This document shows positions 7,500-16,140 of a stretch of DNA of 33,091 nt, piece by piece (within the stretch, counting starts at the first letter, position 1; every line of letters starts with the position of its first letter). Origin of the DNA: a virus. The position numbers were made by a program, and so were the translations under genes. Under the pieces are notes generated by a model. The model did not search any database. It was given only the letters and a program-made list of their open reading frames with translations, and was not told the DNA's origin. The stretch is from IMG/VR virus record IMGVR_UViG_3300000256_000006, positions 1 to 33,091 of that record; one strand, written 5' to 3'.

Positions 7500-8353
7500 A
7501 TTACTTTGCCTATCACAACCGCATCCGGAATATCGATCGAATCTACACAATTGGTAACAACAATCATGCCGTAACCACAGTTAAAAACACTTTCAAATTC
7601 ATGTCTTGGAAGTTTACTTCTTTCCAACAAATCACTCCAAAAGCCATCCGGTATATCGTACTGTAATTCATAATTATAATCGCCTAATATACGAGGCAGA
7701 TTACCGTGTATTCCACCGCCAGTAATGTGAGCGCATGCCTTGATCCAGTCCTTGTTGTCCAGTATCTCGTTTGTATAGATACGTGTTGGTGTCAGTGGTA
7801 TCTCATGGCTGGGTAATAATTTACGTAGTAGGCTATATCCATTAGCATGAGGACCGCTACTAGGAATACCTAGCAATATATCTCCATGTGTTACATACCT
7901 AGGAAGAGTATAAAATCTATCATCCGGATCTATCACACCCATGCAAAATCCTGCTAGGTCGAATTTAGTACCTTCGTATACTCCGGGCATTTCAGCAGTT
8001 TCTCCGCCTACAAGTTCACAGCCTGCTAGTTCACATCCTAATTTAATACCCGCAAGTATACTTTTACTTTTTTCTAAGTCCAGTTTACCTGTGGCATAAT
8101 AATCTAGAAAACTATGCGGTTTTGCACCCGAACACAATACATCGTTTGTACACATAGCAACAAGATCAATGCCTATTGTATCAAACTTGTTGCGTTCTTC
8201 AGCAACTAGTAACTTTGTACCAACACCGTCAGTACTAAGCACAACCAGCACACTGCCTAGGTCTATGATAGCGCCATAATCTTTAAAGCCCAGATGCTTT
8301 ACTAACTTGTCTGCTAGTTCCACATCCACACCACTATCTTTATAAGAAATCAT
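7496..8353 (-). CDS. purM: phosphoribosylformylglycinamidine cyclo-ligase (AIR synthetase), shortened
   Basis: Catalyses ATP-dependent ring closure of FGAM to AIR in purine synthesis. Core motifs are intact: SYKDSGVD at the N-terminus, DGVGTK, GIDLVAMCTND, the FLDYYATGKLD loop, GCELVGGETAEMPG, SSGPHANGYS and ITGGG. The product has 285 residues against about 345 in cellular PurM. The missing residues are the linker between the N-terminal motif and DGVGTK, parts of the C-terminal domain and the last tail after FNCGYGM. Shortened PurM proteins are known in marine cyanophages, where they are thought to support nucleotide supply. Its ATG overlaps the stop of the 33-aa gene (ATGA), and its stop overlaps the carbamoyltransferase start, so all three are coupled. 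Confidence 0.93.
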   Translation of the reverse strand: MISYKDSGVDVELADKLVKHLGFKDYGAIIDLGSVLVVLSTDGVGTKLLVAEERNKFDTIGIDLVAMCTNDVLCSGAKPHSFLDYYATGKLDLEKSKSILAGIKLGCELAGCELVGGETAEMPGVYEGTKFDLAGFCMGVIDPDDRFYTLPRYVTHGDILLGIPSSGPHANGYSLLRKLLPSHEIPLTPTRIYTNEILDNKDWIKACAHITGGGIHGNLPRILGDYNYELQYDIPDGFWSDLLERSKLPRHEFESVFNCGYGMIVVTNCVDSIDIPDAVVIGKVI

Positions 8354-8451
8354 TTGTAAATAAACGGATCTCGTTTACGTAATTCTTTTAAACGTTTACG
8401 ATATTGTATTTCCATTTTAATACGATTAATTAAATTTTTAATCCACTGCAT
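8350..8451 (-). CDS. 33-aa basic peptide upstream of purM
   Basis: A very short frame reading MQWIKNLINRIKMEI and ending in KELRKRDPFIYK. It has a strong ribosome site (AGGAG about 9 nt before the ATG at 8451) and ends with a 4-nt ATGA overlap with purM, so it is well placed to be translated and to drive purM translation. The N-terminal half is an amphipathic, basic helix and the C-terminal half is Lys/Arg-rich. I recall similar xKELRKxDPFIY peptides in marine T4-like phages, but cannot verify this. It could associate with membranes or act as a translational coupler; function unknown. Confidence 0.6.
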   Translation of the reverse strand: MQWIKNLINRIKMEIQYRKRLKELRKRDPFIYK

Positions 8452-8464
8452 TAAGCAGTCTCCT

Positions 8465-8797
8465 TTAAAGGTAAACTAGGTATCGATATAAACCCAGCAT
8501 TAGTGATCCAGTAATTACTGTACCTGTTATCATTGCAGTCCAAAACCCTACATATGGCATTGTATATACAAATATAGGAAAAAACAATAAACTTACGCCT
8601 ACAAAGTATACGGTTTGTATACTAATTGTTTTAAATGTTTGCTCGTCTACACCGCTGTAGTACATGAATACAAATGCTACAAAACTAGCCAGTGGTATAC
8701 CCAGCACAAATGCTCCTATGGTAGGATATTTTTGACTCACAGTGCTTACAGTTGCAATTACTGCTCCACCTATAATAGCTTTAATTAGTAGTTCCAA
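8465..8797 (-). CDS. small four-helix membrane protein (DUF3147-like)
   Basis: About 110 residues with four hydrophobic segments (roughly residues 5-22, 27-45, 60-80 and 85-105), split by a short loop SGVDEQTFKT. Pattern and length resemble the DUF3147 family of small inner-membrane proteins, a tentative match. I chose a TTG start at 8797 (protein begins LELLIKAIIGG, read as Met) because DUF3147-type proteins begin at this hydrophobic segment and an AAGGA lies about 11 nt upstream. The ATG at 8854 would overlap the upstream radical SAM gene by 74 nt. With the TTG start the overlap is 17 nt. Its role is unknown; it might sit with surface-modification enzymes at the membrane. Confidence 0.65.
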   Translation of the reverse strand: MELLIKAIIGGAVIATVSTVSQKYPTIGAFVLGIPLASFVAFVFMYYSGVDEQTFKTISIQTVYFVGVSLLFFPIFVYTMPYVGFWTAMITGTVITGSLMLGLYRYLVYL

Positions 8798-10067
8798 TAC
8801 CGGGTATTTCCTTCCACCACTTAATAAGTTCAGGATCACGTAACGTGTCCACAAACCTTGTCCCTTTTCTACCTGTATCCAGACTTTCCATTCTTTGCTT
8901 GGCTCTGCATCTGGCCTCGAGATATACTTCCGACGGATACTCTTCTTCGAACGTTGGTCGATTAATTAGGTTTGTTAACACGTCACGCATTGCGCCGGGA
9001 GTTGCCGGCATTATACTATTAATTATCTGTTCTAGAATGGGCCGTGGAAGAAAGAGTGGACTCATTGCAATATCTGGAGTAAATGCAAACGTAGTCTTTG
9101 CTAATACTTCTACACCCAACTCATCTGCTAATTTAATAATTTCAGGTACCTCAAATAATCCAGGAGTAGTTAATGTAAAGTCTATACGCATCATGCGTCT
9201 GTTTCTAGCATGTCCTAGGCCTTGTTTAAAGTTTTCTAACCACTCGTCATATTTTAACCCAGTTCGTATATACTCTCCTACTTCACCAACACCATCTAGG
9301 CTAGCACATATTTGCCAGTCTCTAATTTTATCCAGTATATCATTGTACAAGTTTACGCCTTGATAGTCAATACGGCTTAGGTTTGTATTATAACGTGCAT
9401 ATAGTCCTGGGCCGTCCCCTAGTTCAATAATGCGTTGCATGTATCGCCAATGTTGTTCATACATAAGAGGCTCGCCACCAACCCAGTATATTTCTTCTAT
9501 ACGATGTTCTTCCACTGCTTGACTAAACTCAGCTTCTATCTGTGTGTCTTGATAGTTGCTAATTTGTTTTTTTACTGCTGGTTCCATCCAGGGTTCTATT
9601 TTGCCAGCTTTACGTGCTTCTGTTTCCCAGCTTGAACTTAGCATAGGGCCACACATACGACATTTAAAGTTACACAAATTACTAAAACGATAGTCCCAAC
9701 TAACAGGCTTCATTGTTGTATAACCAGTTTCGTCAGTGCTAGCAACAACTTCAGGATACTTGTGTGCAAACAAGTGTCCAAAATAATCACGATAAACGTC
9801 AGTGTTAAGTAGTTTCTTATCACATACTTCACACTCAGCTGGCACGATATTGTTCATCATATCACGTCTTACTCTACGAATACGTTCACTGTTCCAGTAC
9901 TCGTCTAAACTTTGTGGAGTGTATACGTTATCACCAGCATCAGTGTCAATGTATTGTGTAAAACTCTGTGCAGGTTCTCTACTAGCACAACATAGGCGTC
10001 TTTCTGTGACAGGTGACAAATACGTGTGAACCCAAGGTGCAAGGCATAAATTATCAGGCTTGTTCAT
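8781..10067 (-). CDS. N-terminal-twitch radical SAM protein 1
   Basis: Radical SAM enzyme with a SPASM/twitch-like cysteine domain placed before, not after, the barrel. N-terminal part: CLAPW (Cys8), CC at 26-27, then CEVC at 79-82, which should bind an auxiliary iron-sulphur cluster. The barrel holds CNFKCRMCG (Cys132, 136, 139) for the SAM cluster and GGEP at 197-200 for SAM binding. At 428 residues it matches the domain architecture called N-twitch radical SAM in phages and bacteria. Its ATG overlaps the previous gene by 14 nt. It belongs to the same subgroup as the next two genes (PW after the first Cys, a CC pair, CRxCG). The reaction is unknown; radical SAM twitch enzymes include MoaA and the aminocyclitol dehydrogenase BtrN. 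Confidence 0.9.
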   Translation of the reverse strand: MNKPDNLCLAPWVHTYLSPVTERRLCCASREPAQSFTQYIDTDAGDNVYTPQSLDEYWNSERIRRVRRDMMNNIVPAECEVCDKKLLNTDVYRDYFGHLFAHKYPEVVASTDETGYTTMKPVSWDYRFSNLCNFKCRMCGPMLSSSWETEARKAGKIEPWMEPAVKKQISNYQDTQIEAEFSQAVEEHRIEEIYWVGGEPLMYEQHWRYMQRIIELGDGPGLYARYNTNLSRIDYQGVNLYNDILDKIRDWQICASLDGVGEVGEYIRTGLKYDEWLENFKQGLGHARNRRMMRIDFTLTTPGLFEVPEIIKLADELGVEVLAKTTFAFTPDIAMSPLFLPRPILEQIINSIMPATPGAMRDVLTNLINRPTFEEEYPSEVYLEARCRAKQRMESLDTGRKGTRFVDTLRDPELIKWWKEIPGIGTTN

Positions 10068-11280
10068 AGTTTAAGAGCTGAGCTAATTTAACATGACTAT
10101 TACTTAAATGTTTGTCTCTTATCGTGTCAACCTCATTTAACTTTCTACGCAATGCATTCCCATCATTTTCATCGCTTCGTTGAGTTACAATAAATTTAAT
10201 ACTTCTAATCCTCTCTTCAAACTCAGGATGCATTACTATACATTTGTCCAAACTTATCATAGTAGGAGTCTTAAGACTAAGCGGTAAATTAAATAAACTA
10301 AATTCTTCTGGATCGTGCATTAAATTAAAATGTATATCAGGAATACCAGTTTGTTTAAACCAGCTAAGTATCTCACTCATGTACATTGTATTTTGTACAT
10401 TCCAAGTGGTACATACCTGGAACTCCAGTGGATACCCCTGGTCTTTAAGTTCTACAAACTTATTAATATTAGAGTTTACTGTTGTCCACTTTGCGCCATC
10501 ACGTTCGTACTCAAACTTATCTCCTACATTGTCAATGCTAAATGCAATTTGTACATTCTTAAAGTGTTTCCATACTTCACGTTGCTTGGGAAATTGCGTA
10601 CCATTTGTATTATAATGTATATCGATGTTACCAGCATATCCCTGATCTACTGCACGTTGTAGTAAATCAAAATGCTGTTTAATTAAGAAGGGCTCCCCGC
10701 CAGTAAATTCAAAGTACTGTATGTTTGGAAGTAGTTCGTCTAAGTGTTCCCAAAACTGTTTACTAGATCGAGGCCAACGTCCTTGTTTTAGCCAGTCGTT
10801 GGCTATATGATCTTTGCCTCCGTGTGCAGCTTCTTCTTGTGCCCACTTACTGCTTGACCATGGACCACATATACGACACTTTAAGTTGCAGATATTTCCC
10901 AGTTTAAGGTCTAAAAAGATTATGTTGTCACCATCTAGATTCTGATAGTCTATTTTTTGATCATAATCTTTAAACTTCTCTAACATGTACTGACGTTTGC
11001 TTTTTTTGTCAGCATCTTCTTCTTTAAAACACCGTTGACATGCACTGGGTTGTTTATTTTTACTAAATGCATATCTAAGATCCTGCATTTCTTCACTGCG
11101 AAATACTTCTTCCAGGCTATGAGTTTTAATGTTTACGTCTATTAACTCCCTGTCATACAAACAGCAAGGACGAAATCCACCTAAAGGAGTTGTTTCTAAA
11201 CTTATCCATGGCAATACACATCTATTTGGTATTTCTTTTCCAGTATAGTCTGGTAAAAACTTATCATTATCCATATTCAT
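10054..11280 (-). CDS. N-terminal-twitch radical SAM protein 2
   Basis: Same architecture as its neighbours: CVLPW (Cys21), CC at 39-40, CQRC at 81-84, then the SAM-cluster motif CNLKCRICG (Cys131, 135, 138) and GGEP at 194-197. After GGEP come the usual barrel strands with DIHYNTNGTQ and an FSIDNVGDKFEYERDG stretch. All cluster ligands are intact, so it should be active. At 408 residues it is the shortest of the five. The ATG at 11280 overlaps the previous stop by 14 nt; a second ATG lies at 11274 with a better-spaced AAGG. It clearly differs from proteins 1 and 3 outside the motifs, so these are not recent copies. Confidence 0.9.
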   Translation of the reverse strand: MNMDNDKFLPDYTGKEIPNRCVLPWISLETTPLGGFRPCCLYDRELIDVNIKTHSLEEVFRSEEMQDLRYAFSKNKQPSACQRCFKEEDADKKSKRQYMLEKFKDYDQKIDYQNLDGDNIIFLDLKLGNICNLKCRICGPWSSSKWAQEEAAHGGKDHIANDWLKQGRWPRSSKQFWEHLDELLPNIQYFEFTGGEPFLIKQHFDLLQRAVDQGYAGNIDIHYNTNGTQFPKQREVWKHFKNVQIAFSIDNVGDKFEYERDGAKWTTVNSNINKFVELKDQGYPLEFQVCTTWNVQNTMYMSEILSWFKQTGIPDIHFNLMHDPEEFSLFNLPLSLKTPTMISLDKCIVMHPEFEERIRSIKFIVTQRSDENDGNALRRKLNEVDTIRDKHLSNSHVKLAQLLNYEQA

Positions 11281-12559
11281 TAAGCCTTTCTAATTCAGGA
11301 AACACACTATAAAAGTTTTGATTTCTATAACGATCAAGAAAACTTAATTTATTTTTTAATTCAGAAATATGCTTAGTGTTATCAGTGTTAGTAATATAAT
11401 TCACTGCGGCCATATATCCTTTACTTGCTCTACTAAATTCATCTAATGGTTTTAAGTATTCTATATGATCATTGTATTTTTGTACAACTTCTTCTTTCAT
11501 CACTTCTGGTAATACGTCAATACGATAGTATTCTGGACTTTGCAAAATATTAATGTTCCAATCCATAGGCCTTACTAGTTCTAACTCAATCCACTCTTTA
11601 TGGAAATCTGGCAAGTGGTAACTATTCATAATACTTAATGTACTGCTCACATAAAAGTCTACAGTTGGGCATATTTTCAGCATTTCTTCACGGTTCTTAA
11701 CAACCTTTGACCACACTGTGCCATGACGCATTAGCTCTGCACGTTCATAACTTGCATCTAAACTTGCTCCTATACTAACACATTCAAATTCATTCCATAA
11801 CGGCAGTACACTATCGCCTTTAAATACCAGCTCTGTAAAGTTTGTATTGTATACTAATTTAACATCATTACGTCCTTGGCGCAGCAATTCCTTTAAAAGA
11901 TCATAATGTTCCTGCATCATTAGAGGTTCACCACCAGCAAAATATACTTCTTCTAAATATGGAATATGAGGAAGTAATTGCTCCCATGCATCTGTTTTAT
12001 ATCTACCTGCGTAACTTACATTAGGATGATCTGGCTTAAGCCATTGCATCTTCTTAGCTTCTTTAACCCAATTACTACTAAAAACATCTCCACAACTTCT
12101 GCATGCTAAGTTACATAAGTTGCTAAAACGTATATCGTAGTACCTAATCTTAAACTCATCACTATCCAGTGTTTTTATGTGATGGCCAAAGTTTTTGTTA
12201 CTACTGTTACGCATGCTAAAGAAGCCGTTGTCTTCTTGTTCATAGCATTTGGTACACACCTCACTTTTTATCTCATTAAGCATGTTATTTCTTAGTTCTT
12301 GCATTGGTTTGTCACGCCAAATTTCTTCCATGGTGTTTTCTCGCAATGAGCCAACATGGTTCTCATACTTTGCTAAACAACAAGGATAGGCTCTGCCGTC
12401 TGGATATGCATGCAAGTGTATCCAGGGTAGGATACAAAAAACATCACTTTTGATCAGCAGTTCAGCTTCTGTGGGGGTTAGCTCGTCCATGCTGATCTTT
12501 AGTGGCTCTCTACTTCCGTAATCCCAGCCTTCGTAATAGTTTTCTAGTTTATCTGTCAT
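11267..12559 (-). CDS. N-terminal-twitch radical SAM protein 3
   Basis: 430 residues from the ATG at 12559. This start gives a 4-nt ATGA overlap with the upstream gene; the frame could be extended to a TTG at 12574, but that looks less likely. Motifs: FCILPW (Cys42), CC at 60-61, CTKC at 102-105, CNLACRSCG (Cys149, 153, 156) and GGEP at 209-212. It carries about 20 extra residues before the first Cys compared with protein 2. It is part of the same coupled chain and shares subgroup signatures with proteins 1 and 2. Reaction and substrate are unknown; no precursor peptide gene adjoins it. Confidence 0.9.
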   Translation of the reverse strand: MTDKLENYYEGWDYGSREPLKISMDELTPTEAELLIKSDVFCILPWIHLHAYPDGRAYPCCLAKYENHVGSLRENTMEEIWRDKPMQELRNNMLNEIKSEVCTKCYEQEDNGFFSMRNSSNKNFGHHIKTLDSDEFKIRYYDIRFSNLCNLACRSCGDVFSSNWVKEAKKMQWLKPDHPNVSYAGRYKTDAWEQLLPHIPYLEEVYFAGGEPLMMQEHYDLLKELLRQGRNDVKLVYNTNFTELVFKGDSVLPLWNEFECVSIGASLDASYERAELMRHGTVWSKVVKNREEMLKICPTVDFYVSSTLSIMNSYHLPDFHKEWIELELVRPMDWNINILQSPEYYRIDVLPEVMKEEVVQKYNDHIEYLKPLDEFSRASKGYMAAVNYITNTDNTKHISELKNKLSFLDRYRNQNFYSVFPELERLNEYG

Positions 12560-13875
12560 AGTGTTATGTACCAATCTTTTAACTCTGGAAATGTCGTTTC
12601 AAAGTTTTTGTTTCTTCTTACGTCATATTGTTGGTAGAATTGCTTAAAATCATTGTGTAGTTTAGGCATTTCAAATGCTTCGTTGTGTGGTGTGTTAATA
12701 ACTTGTAAATATTCAATAAGTCTTTCCACCTGCCCTCGTTCGAAATCATGCAAGTCCCAGTTTAAAACATAACTGAGTCTACCAGCACATACATTTTTTA
12801 CACTCTGTGGTAATACTAAACAACTCTGAAAACTAGGAAAGCGTAATATATTTAAACTGAATACACCAAAGTCTTTGCCAAGTTCCTGTCTTTTGTAAAG
12901 TATTTTAAATATAAGATCTGGTAAAGTACCCAAGCATAATGCATTAACTGTCATCATACAGTGTGTGCTTATACCTGCTTCACTAAGTCGCACTAAATTA
13001 TCCCACCAATAATCATAATGCAATCCATCTCTAATATATTCTGCATGGCTGCCTGTTGCTTCGCAACTTGTATAAACATCTAAACTTGGTAAATGTTGTC
13101 TTGCATCTATTAATTTGTCTATAAGTTCTGGTTTGCCTCCTAAATTACTGTTAATAGCTAAATGTGTTTTACTTTTGTCTGTATTAACCTTAAACCAATC
13201 TAATAATTTCCATAGTTCCGGACTCATTAAGGGTTCACCACCTGTAATACGTAGCTCGCGTAATGTTCGGTGTAAGTCTGTTTCCCACCATTTAAAAAAT
13301 GCTTCCACGTATGGATTGTATTCATTTAATCCAAATAGTTGGTTGTTATCATGAGTATGAGTAAAGTGATTACGACCATCACTAGTGAGATTGTTATAAC
13401 TGCCATGTTTTTTTAGATCATTAACCCAAGTAGTACTAAAAGCAGGATTACAGTAACTACATGCAAAGTTACATGTTCTGTCAAAGGCAATCTCTAGTGT
13501 GCGGAGATTTACATCGTCTTCACTGGGTGTTTCGTAAAACTCCTGTAATTCTTCGTTGCTGTAGATCGTCGATTTGTATACACGGTCGCTTACATATTTA
13601 GGACCCATGTCCTCTATTTTCCAGCAATACTCACATCCCTTGGGACGCTCGCCTACCTGCATTAGGCGGCGTTGCTCTTTCTTTTCAGGAGTATTGTGAA
13701 GGAGTTTAGGATTTTTTTGTACCTCTAGAGGATCTACTTTATGTGGTAACGGATGATGGCAACTCGTAGTCATTCCACTGCCTAACCAAATAGTAGCATT
13801 TCCCCATTTAGCACCACAAAAACTAGCACTCTTTGTGTCTAATTGTTGTTGTTTAAATTCAAGATCTGTTAGCAT
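12556..13875 (-). CDS. N-terminal-twitch radical SAM protein 4 (second subgroup)
   Basis: 439 residues. The N-terminal domain differs from proteins 1-3: SFCGAKW (Cys20), SCHHPLPHK (Cys39), a HNTPEKKEQRR stretch, then CEYCWKIEDMG (Cys81 and Cys84), with a single Cys where the first subgroup has CC. The barrel carries CNFACSYC (Cys135, 139, 142), NPAFSTTW directly after it, and GGEP at 212-215. These features are shared with protein 5 and define a second subgroup, probably with a different auxiliary-cluster environment or substrate. The start overlaps the gene before it by 17 nt and the stop overlaps the next start by 4 nt. The substrate is unknown. Confidence 0.9.
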   Translation of the reverse strand: MLTDLEFKQQQLDTKSASFCGAKWGNATIWLGSGMTTSCHHPLPHKVDPLEVQKNPKLLHNTPEKKEQRRLMQVGERPKGCEYCWKIEDMGPKYVSDRVYKSTIYSNEELQEFYETPSEDDVNLRTLEIAFDRTCNFACSYCNPAFSTTWVNDLKKHGSYNNLTSDGRNHFTHTHDNNQLFGLNEYNPYVEAFFKWWETDLHRTLRELRITGGEPLMSPELWKLLDWFKVNTDKSKTHLAINSNLGGKPELIDKLIDARQHLPSLDVYTSCEATGSHAEYIRDGLHYDYWWDNLVRLSEAGISTHCMMTVNALCLGTLPDLIFKILYKRQELGKDFGVFSLNILRFPSFQSCLVLPQSVKNVCAGRLSYVLNWDLHDFERGQVERLIEYLQVINTPHNEAFEMPKLHNDFKQFYQQYDVRRNKNFETTFPELKDWYITL

Positions 13876-15232
13876 TATATTCGCATGTACTCCAAAACTC
13901 AGTCATTCCTGGAAACGTTTCTAAAAAGTTTGTCCCACGTCGACGATCATGTTCGCTAAAAAAGCGATAAAAGTCTGCTTGTTTGCGCTCAATATCAGAT
14001 GTTCCTTGTTGCATCCACTGTAAGTCCCTACGCATTTTAAGTACTTCATAGTCCTTAAAGCCATGCATCTCGTCCAGGTTATCGTTCATAAAATTAATAC
14101 AATCCCAAATACATTGTTGATAACTTTTTGGTAGTATCTGCATACTCTGCCATTCTGGAGTTCTTAGCAATGGAGTATCAAACCAAATACGTTGGTATGT
14201 AGTAGTATGTTCTTTGCGTAGATATAAAATGTGTTCCAGTAATTGTTTAAGACTAACAATGCTAAGATTGTTCATTGTAATAATAAACGTTAAACTGCTT
14301 CTGCTAGGAACGTCCCTAACAAACTCTTCACATCTATTTATTGCTAGGTCAAAGTCTAAACCATGCCGTATATACTCTGCTTGTTCACCCCAGGTATCTA
14401 AACTTACAAACTGCATAAAGTGTTCTATCTGCTCGCCTTCACATAAGCGTTGCACATATCCTTTGTACTTGTCCCATATTTTAGGTTCAGTACTAAAGTT
14501 ACTGGTAACGTTTAAGTGCAAGTCTGACTTAGGGTTTTCCAACACATAATCAAATACTTTGTATGTATTAGGATCCATCATAGGCTCGCCGCCTGTCATA
14601 CGGAAATGTTTTAGTTCTTTATATAAATCAGGCCACCAACGCCAAAATGCTTCACGGTATGGATTATGTTCTCTATTAGGGATCGGACGTCGATCTCCTG
14701 TAAAGTGTGCAGGATCATTATGTGGTGTGTTAGTAGGATATGCGCCAAGTTCTTTTACTTCTTGTTCCCATGTACTGCTAAATTGCGGACTGCAATAACT
14801 ACATTTTAAATTACATGCGTGATTAAAATTTACTTCTACGTAGCTTGGATTATGGTCTACTAATGGGTTTGCTACAATATCATCAAAACTTTGCATGGCC
14901 CATGGCTCACCACTACGATAATGCCTATCGCTCATGTTTCCTTGTTTTTCTATATTCCAACAGTAGTTACATTCACTATGCTTAACTTTAGTAAATGGAT
15001 CTACCATTTCTTTACGGCGTTCTTTTTTGTGCTCTGTATTATGTAAAGCACTAGGATTATCTGCAAGAGACTCCACGGGAATCTTATGCAATGGTGGATG
15101 GTAACAACTATTAGTATGCCCAGTTGTTAAATGTAAACTTGTTTGCTTCCACTTAGCCAAACAGAAACTACCGCTTACTCCAGCCATTTTTCCTTTGGCT
15201 ATTTGTGCATCGTCTAAATAATCACTCACCAT
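13859..15232 (-). CDS. N-terminal-twitch radical SAM protein 5 (second subgroup)
   Basis: 457 residues, the largest and first-transcribed of the five. Motifs in order: SFCLAKW (Cys24), SCYHPPLHK (Cys43), HNTEHKKERR, CNYCWNIEKQG (Cys88, Cys91), then SDRHYRS. The barrel has CNLKCSYC (Cys140, 144, 147), SPQFSSTW and GGEP at 214-217. It is plainly homologous to protein 4 over its full length. It overlaps the DGD-type glycosyltransferase-like gene by 7 nt, which ties the radical SAM chain to sugar-modifying genes at translation level. An intact set of ligands predicts an active enzyme; its chemistry cannot be told from sequence. Confidence 0.9.
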   Translation of the reverse strand: MVSDYLDDAQIAKGKMAGVSGSFCLAKWKQTSLHLTTGHTNSCYHPPLHKIPVESLADNPSALHNTEHKKERRKEMVDPFTKVKHSECNYCWNIEKQGNMSDRHYRSGEPWAMQSFDDIVANPLVDHNPSYVEVNFNHACNLKCSYCSPQFSSTWEQEVKELGAYPTNTPHNDPAHFTGDRRPIPNREHNPYREAFWRWWPDLYKELKHFRMTGGEPMMDPNTYKVFDYVLENPKSDLHLNVTSNFSTEPKIWDKYKGYVQRLCEGEQIEHFMQFVSLDTWGEQAEYIRHGLDFDLAINRCEEFVRDVPSRSSLTFIITMNNLSIVSLKQLLEHILYLRKEHTTTYQRIWFDTPLLRTPEWQSMQILPKSYQQCIWDCINFMNDNLDEMHGFKDYEVLKMRRDLQWMQQGTSDIERKQADFYRFFSEHDRRRGTNFLETFPGMTEFWSTCEYNANRS

Positions 15233-16140
15233 CCTTCGGTTTTCCTATAAACATCTATTTCAGCAGTCATAGGATCATGCTCATGATATGTTTGGCTGTA
15301 GTGGTGTTTAAAGAACCTGGACTCATCGCTGTTGTAATCTACTATTGGCAGTTCTAGCTTCCGCCTAAGTTGAACACCAATGCTATCAAACAAGTCTGAA
15401 TTATAATCATGTTCTTCCCAGAGTTTATCTAGAACTTCAAAGTCTCTAACATCCTGATACTCCCAGTCAGTAAGCATTAGCCTGTACGTTCCATACCTAG
15501 CACCCAGCATTGCTTGAAATCCGTGTTTAGCATCTGCTCCTACACTTTGCCAGATGCACAACTTGTCAAAGTTTTTAGCATGTACCTGCTGTTTAAATTC
15601 ATCGATACTAGGTTTGCGTCCTTTGTTCAAACACATCTTAACACCTTCTCTAAAGCCAGCTCGCCATGCATGCTTCTCGTCTCCATTTGGATACGTTGTA
15701 CTGTATACATTGTTTAATGCTATATACTTTTGATCAAAACAAAACTCTACTAGAGTTTCGTCACTGCCGTCAGTTGCTTCGTGTGTACGCATTGTATTAA
15801 TAAACTCACGTGTCCAACAACTTAGTCCGCCATTGCCATACATAAGTCCGTTAACTGAGTTGCGAGCTTTCCAACGAAATACGCAATCAGCATATTCGTC
15901 TTTGATGTCTAACTGTACGTCAAAGAACTTTTCGTCTGGAATGTTGTCACCGTCTATTAGAATAAAACGTTCAGTGTCACTAATAGCAGCCGCGGCCTTG
16001 TGTGCGGCATCACTGCCTTCAACACCGTCTACTCTTTTAGCCCAGGGTACAATATTTTGTATCTTTACCCAAAACTCTTCTTTTTGTGGTTCATCATAAC
16101 TAAGGTAAATGCAGTCTAAATCAGCAATGTCAACCAGCAT
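15226..16140 (-). CDS. glycosyltransferase-like protein with DGD motif (304 aa)
   Basis: Looks like a GT-A-type nucleotide-sugar transferase: a beta strand FILIDGDNIPD (residues 59-69) places the Asp-Gly-Asp at 63-65 where such enzymes bind the metal and sugar nucleotide. It is followed by RWKARNSVNGLMYGNGGLSCW (89-109), WRAGFREG and a GARYGTYRL stretch. The plus-strand protein at 519-1760 is a two-module relative that has lost the DGD. The protein lacks signal peptide or membrane segments, so it should act in the cytoplasm. It overlaps the oxygenase gene by 11 nt and the radical SAM gene by 7 nt. Acceptor and donor are unknown; the family assignment rests on the strand-DGD pattern and context. 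Confidence 0.7.
   Translation of the reverse strand: MLVDIADLDCIYLSYDEPQKEEFWVKIQNIVPWAKRVDGVEGSDAAHKAAAAISDTERFILIDGDNIPDEKFFDVQLDIKDEYADCVFRWKARNSVNGLMYGNGGLSCWTREFINTMRTHEATDGSDETLVEFCFDQKYIALNNVYSTTYPNGDEKHAWRAGFREGVKMCLNKGRKPSIDEFKQQVHAKNFDKLCIWQSVGADAKHGFQAMLGARYGTYRLMLTDWEYQDVRDFEVLDKLWEEHDYNSDLFDSIGVQLRRKLELPIVDYNSDESRFFKHHYSQTYHEHDPMTAEIDVYRKTEGW

Noticed and set aside
6009-7550. Carbamoyltransferase starting at 7550
   Set aside because: The extra 17 residues (MCRFDRYSGCGCDRQSN) do not resemble the family start, and the ATG at 7499 gives a 4-nt ATGA overlap with purM.
8465-8854. ATG at 8854 as the start of the small membrane protein
   Set aside because: This gives a 74-nt overlap with the radical SAM gene and a polar N-terminal extension not expected for this kind of protein; the TTG at 8797 fits better, though it is not proven.
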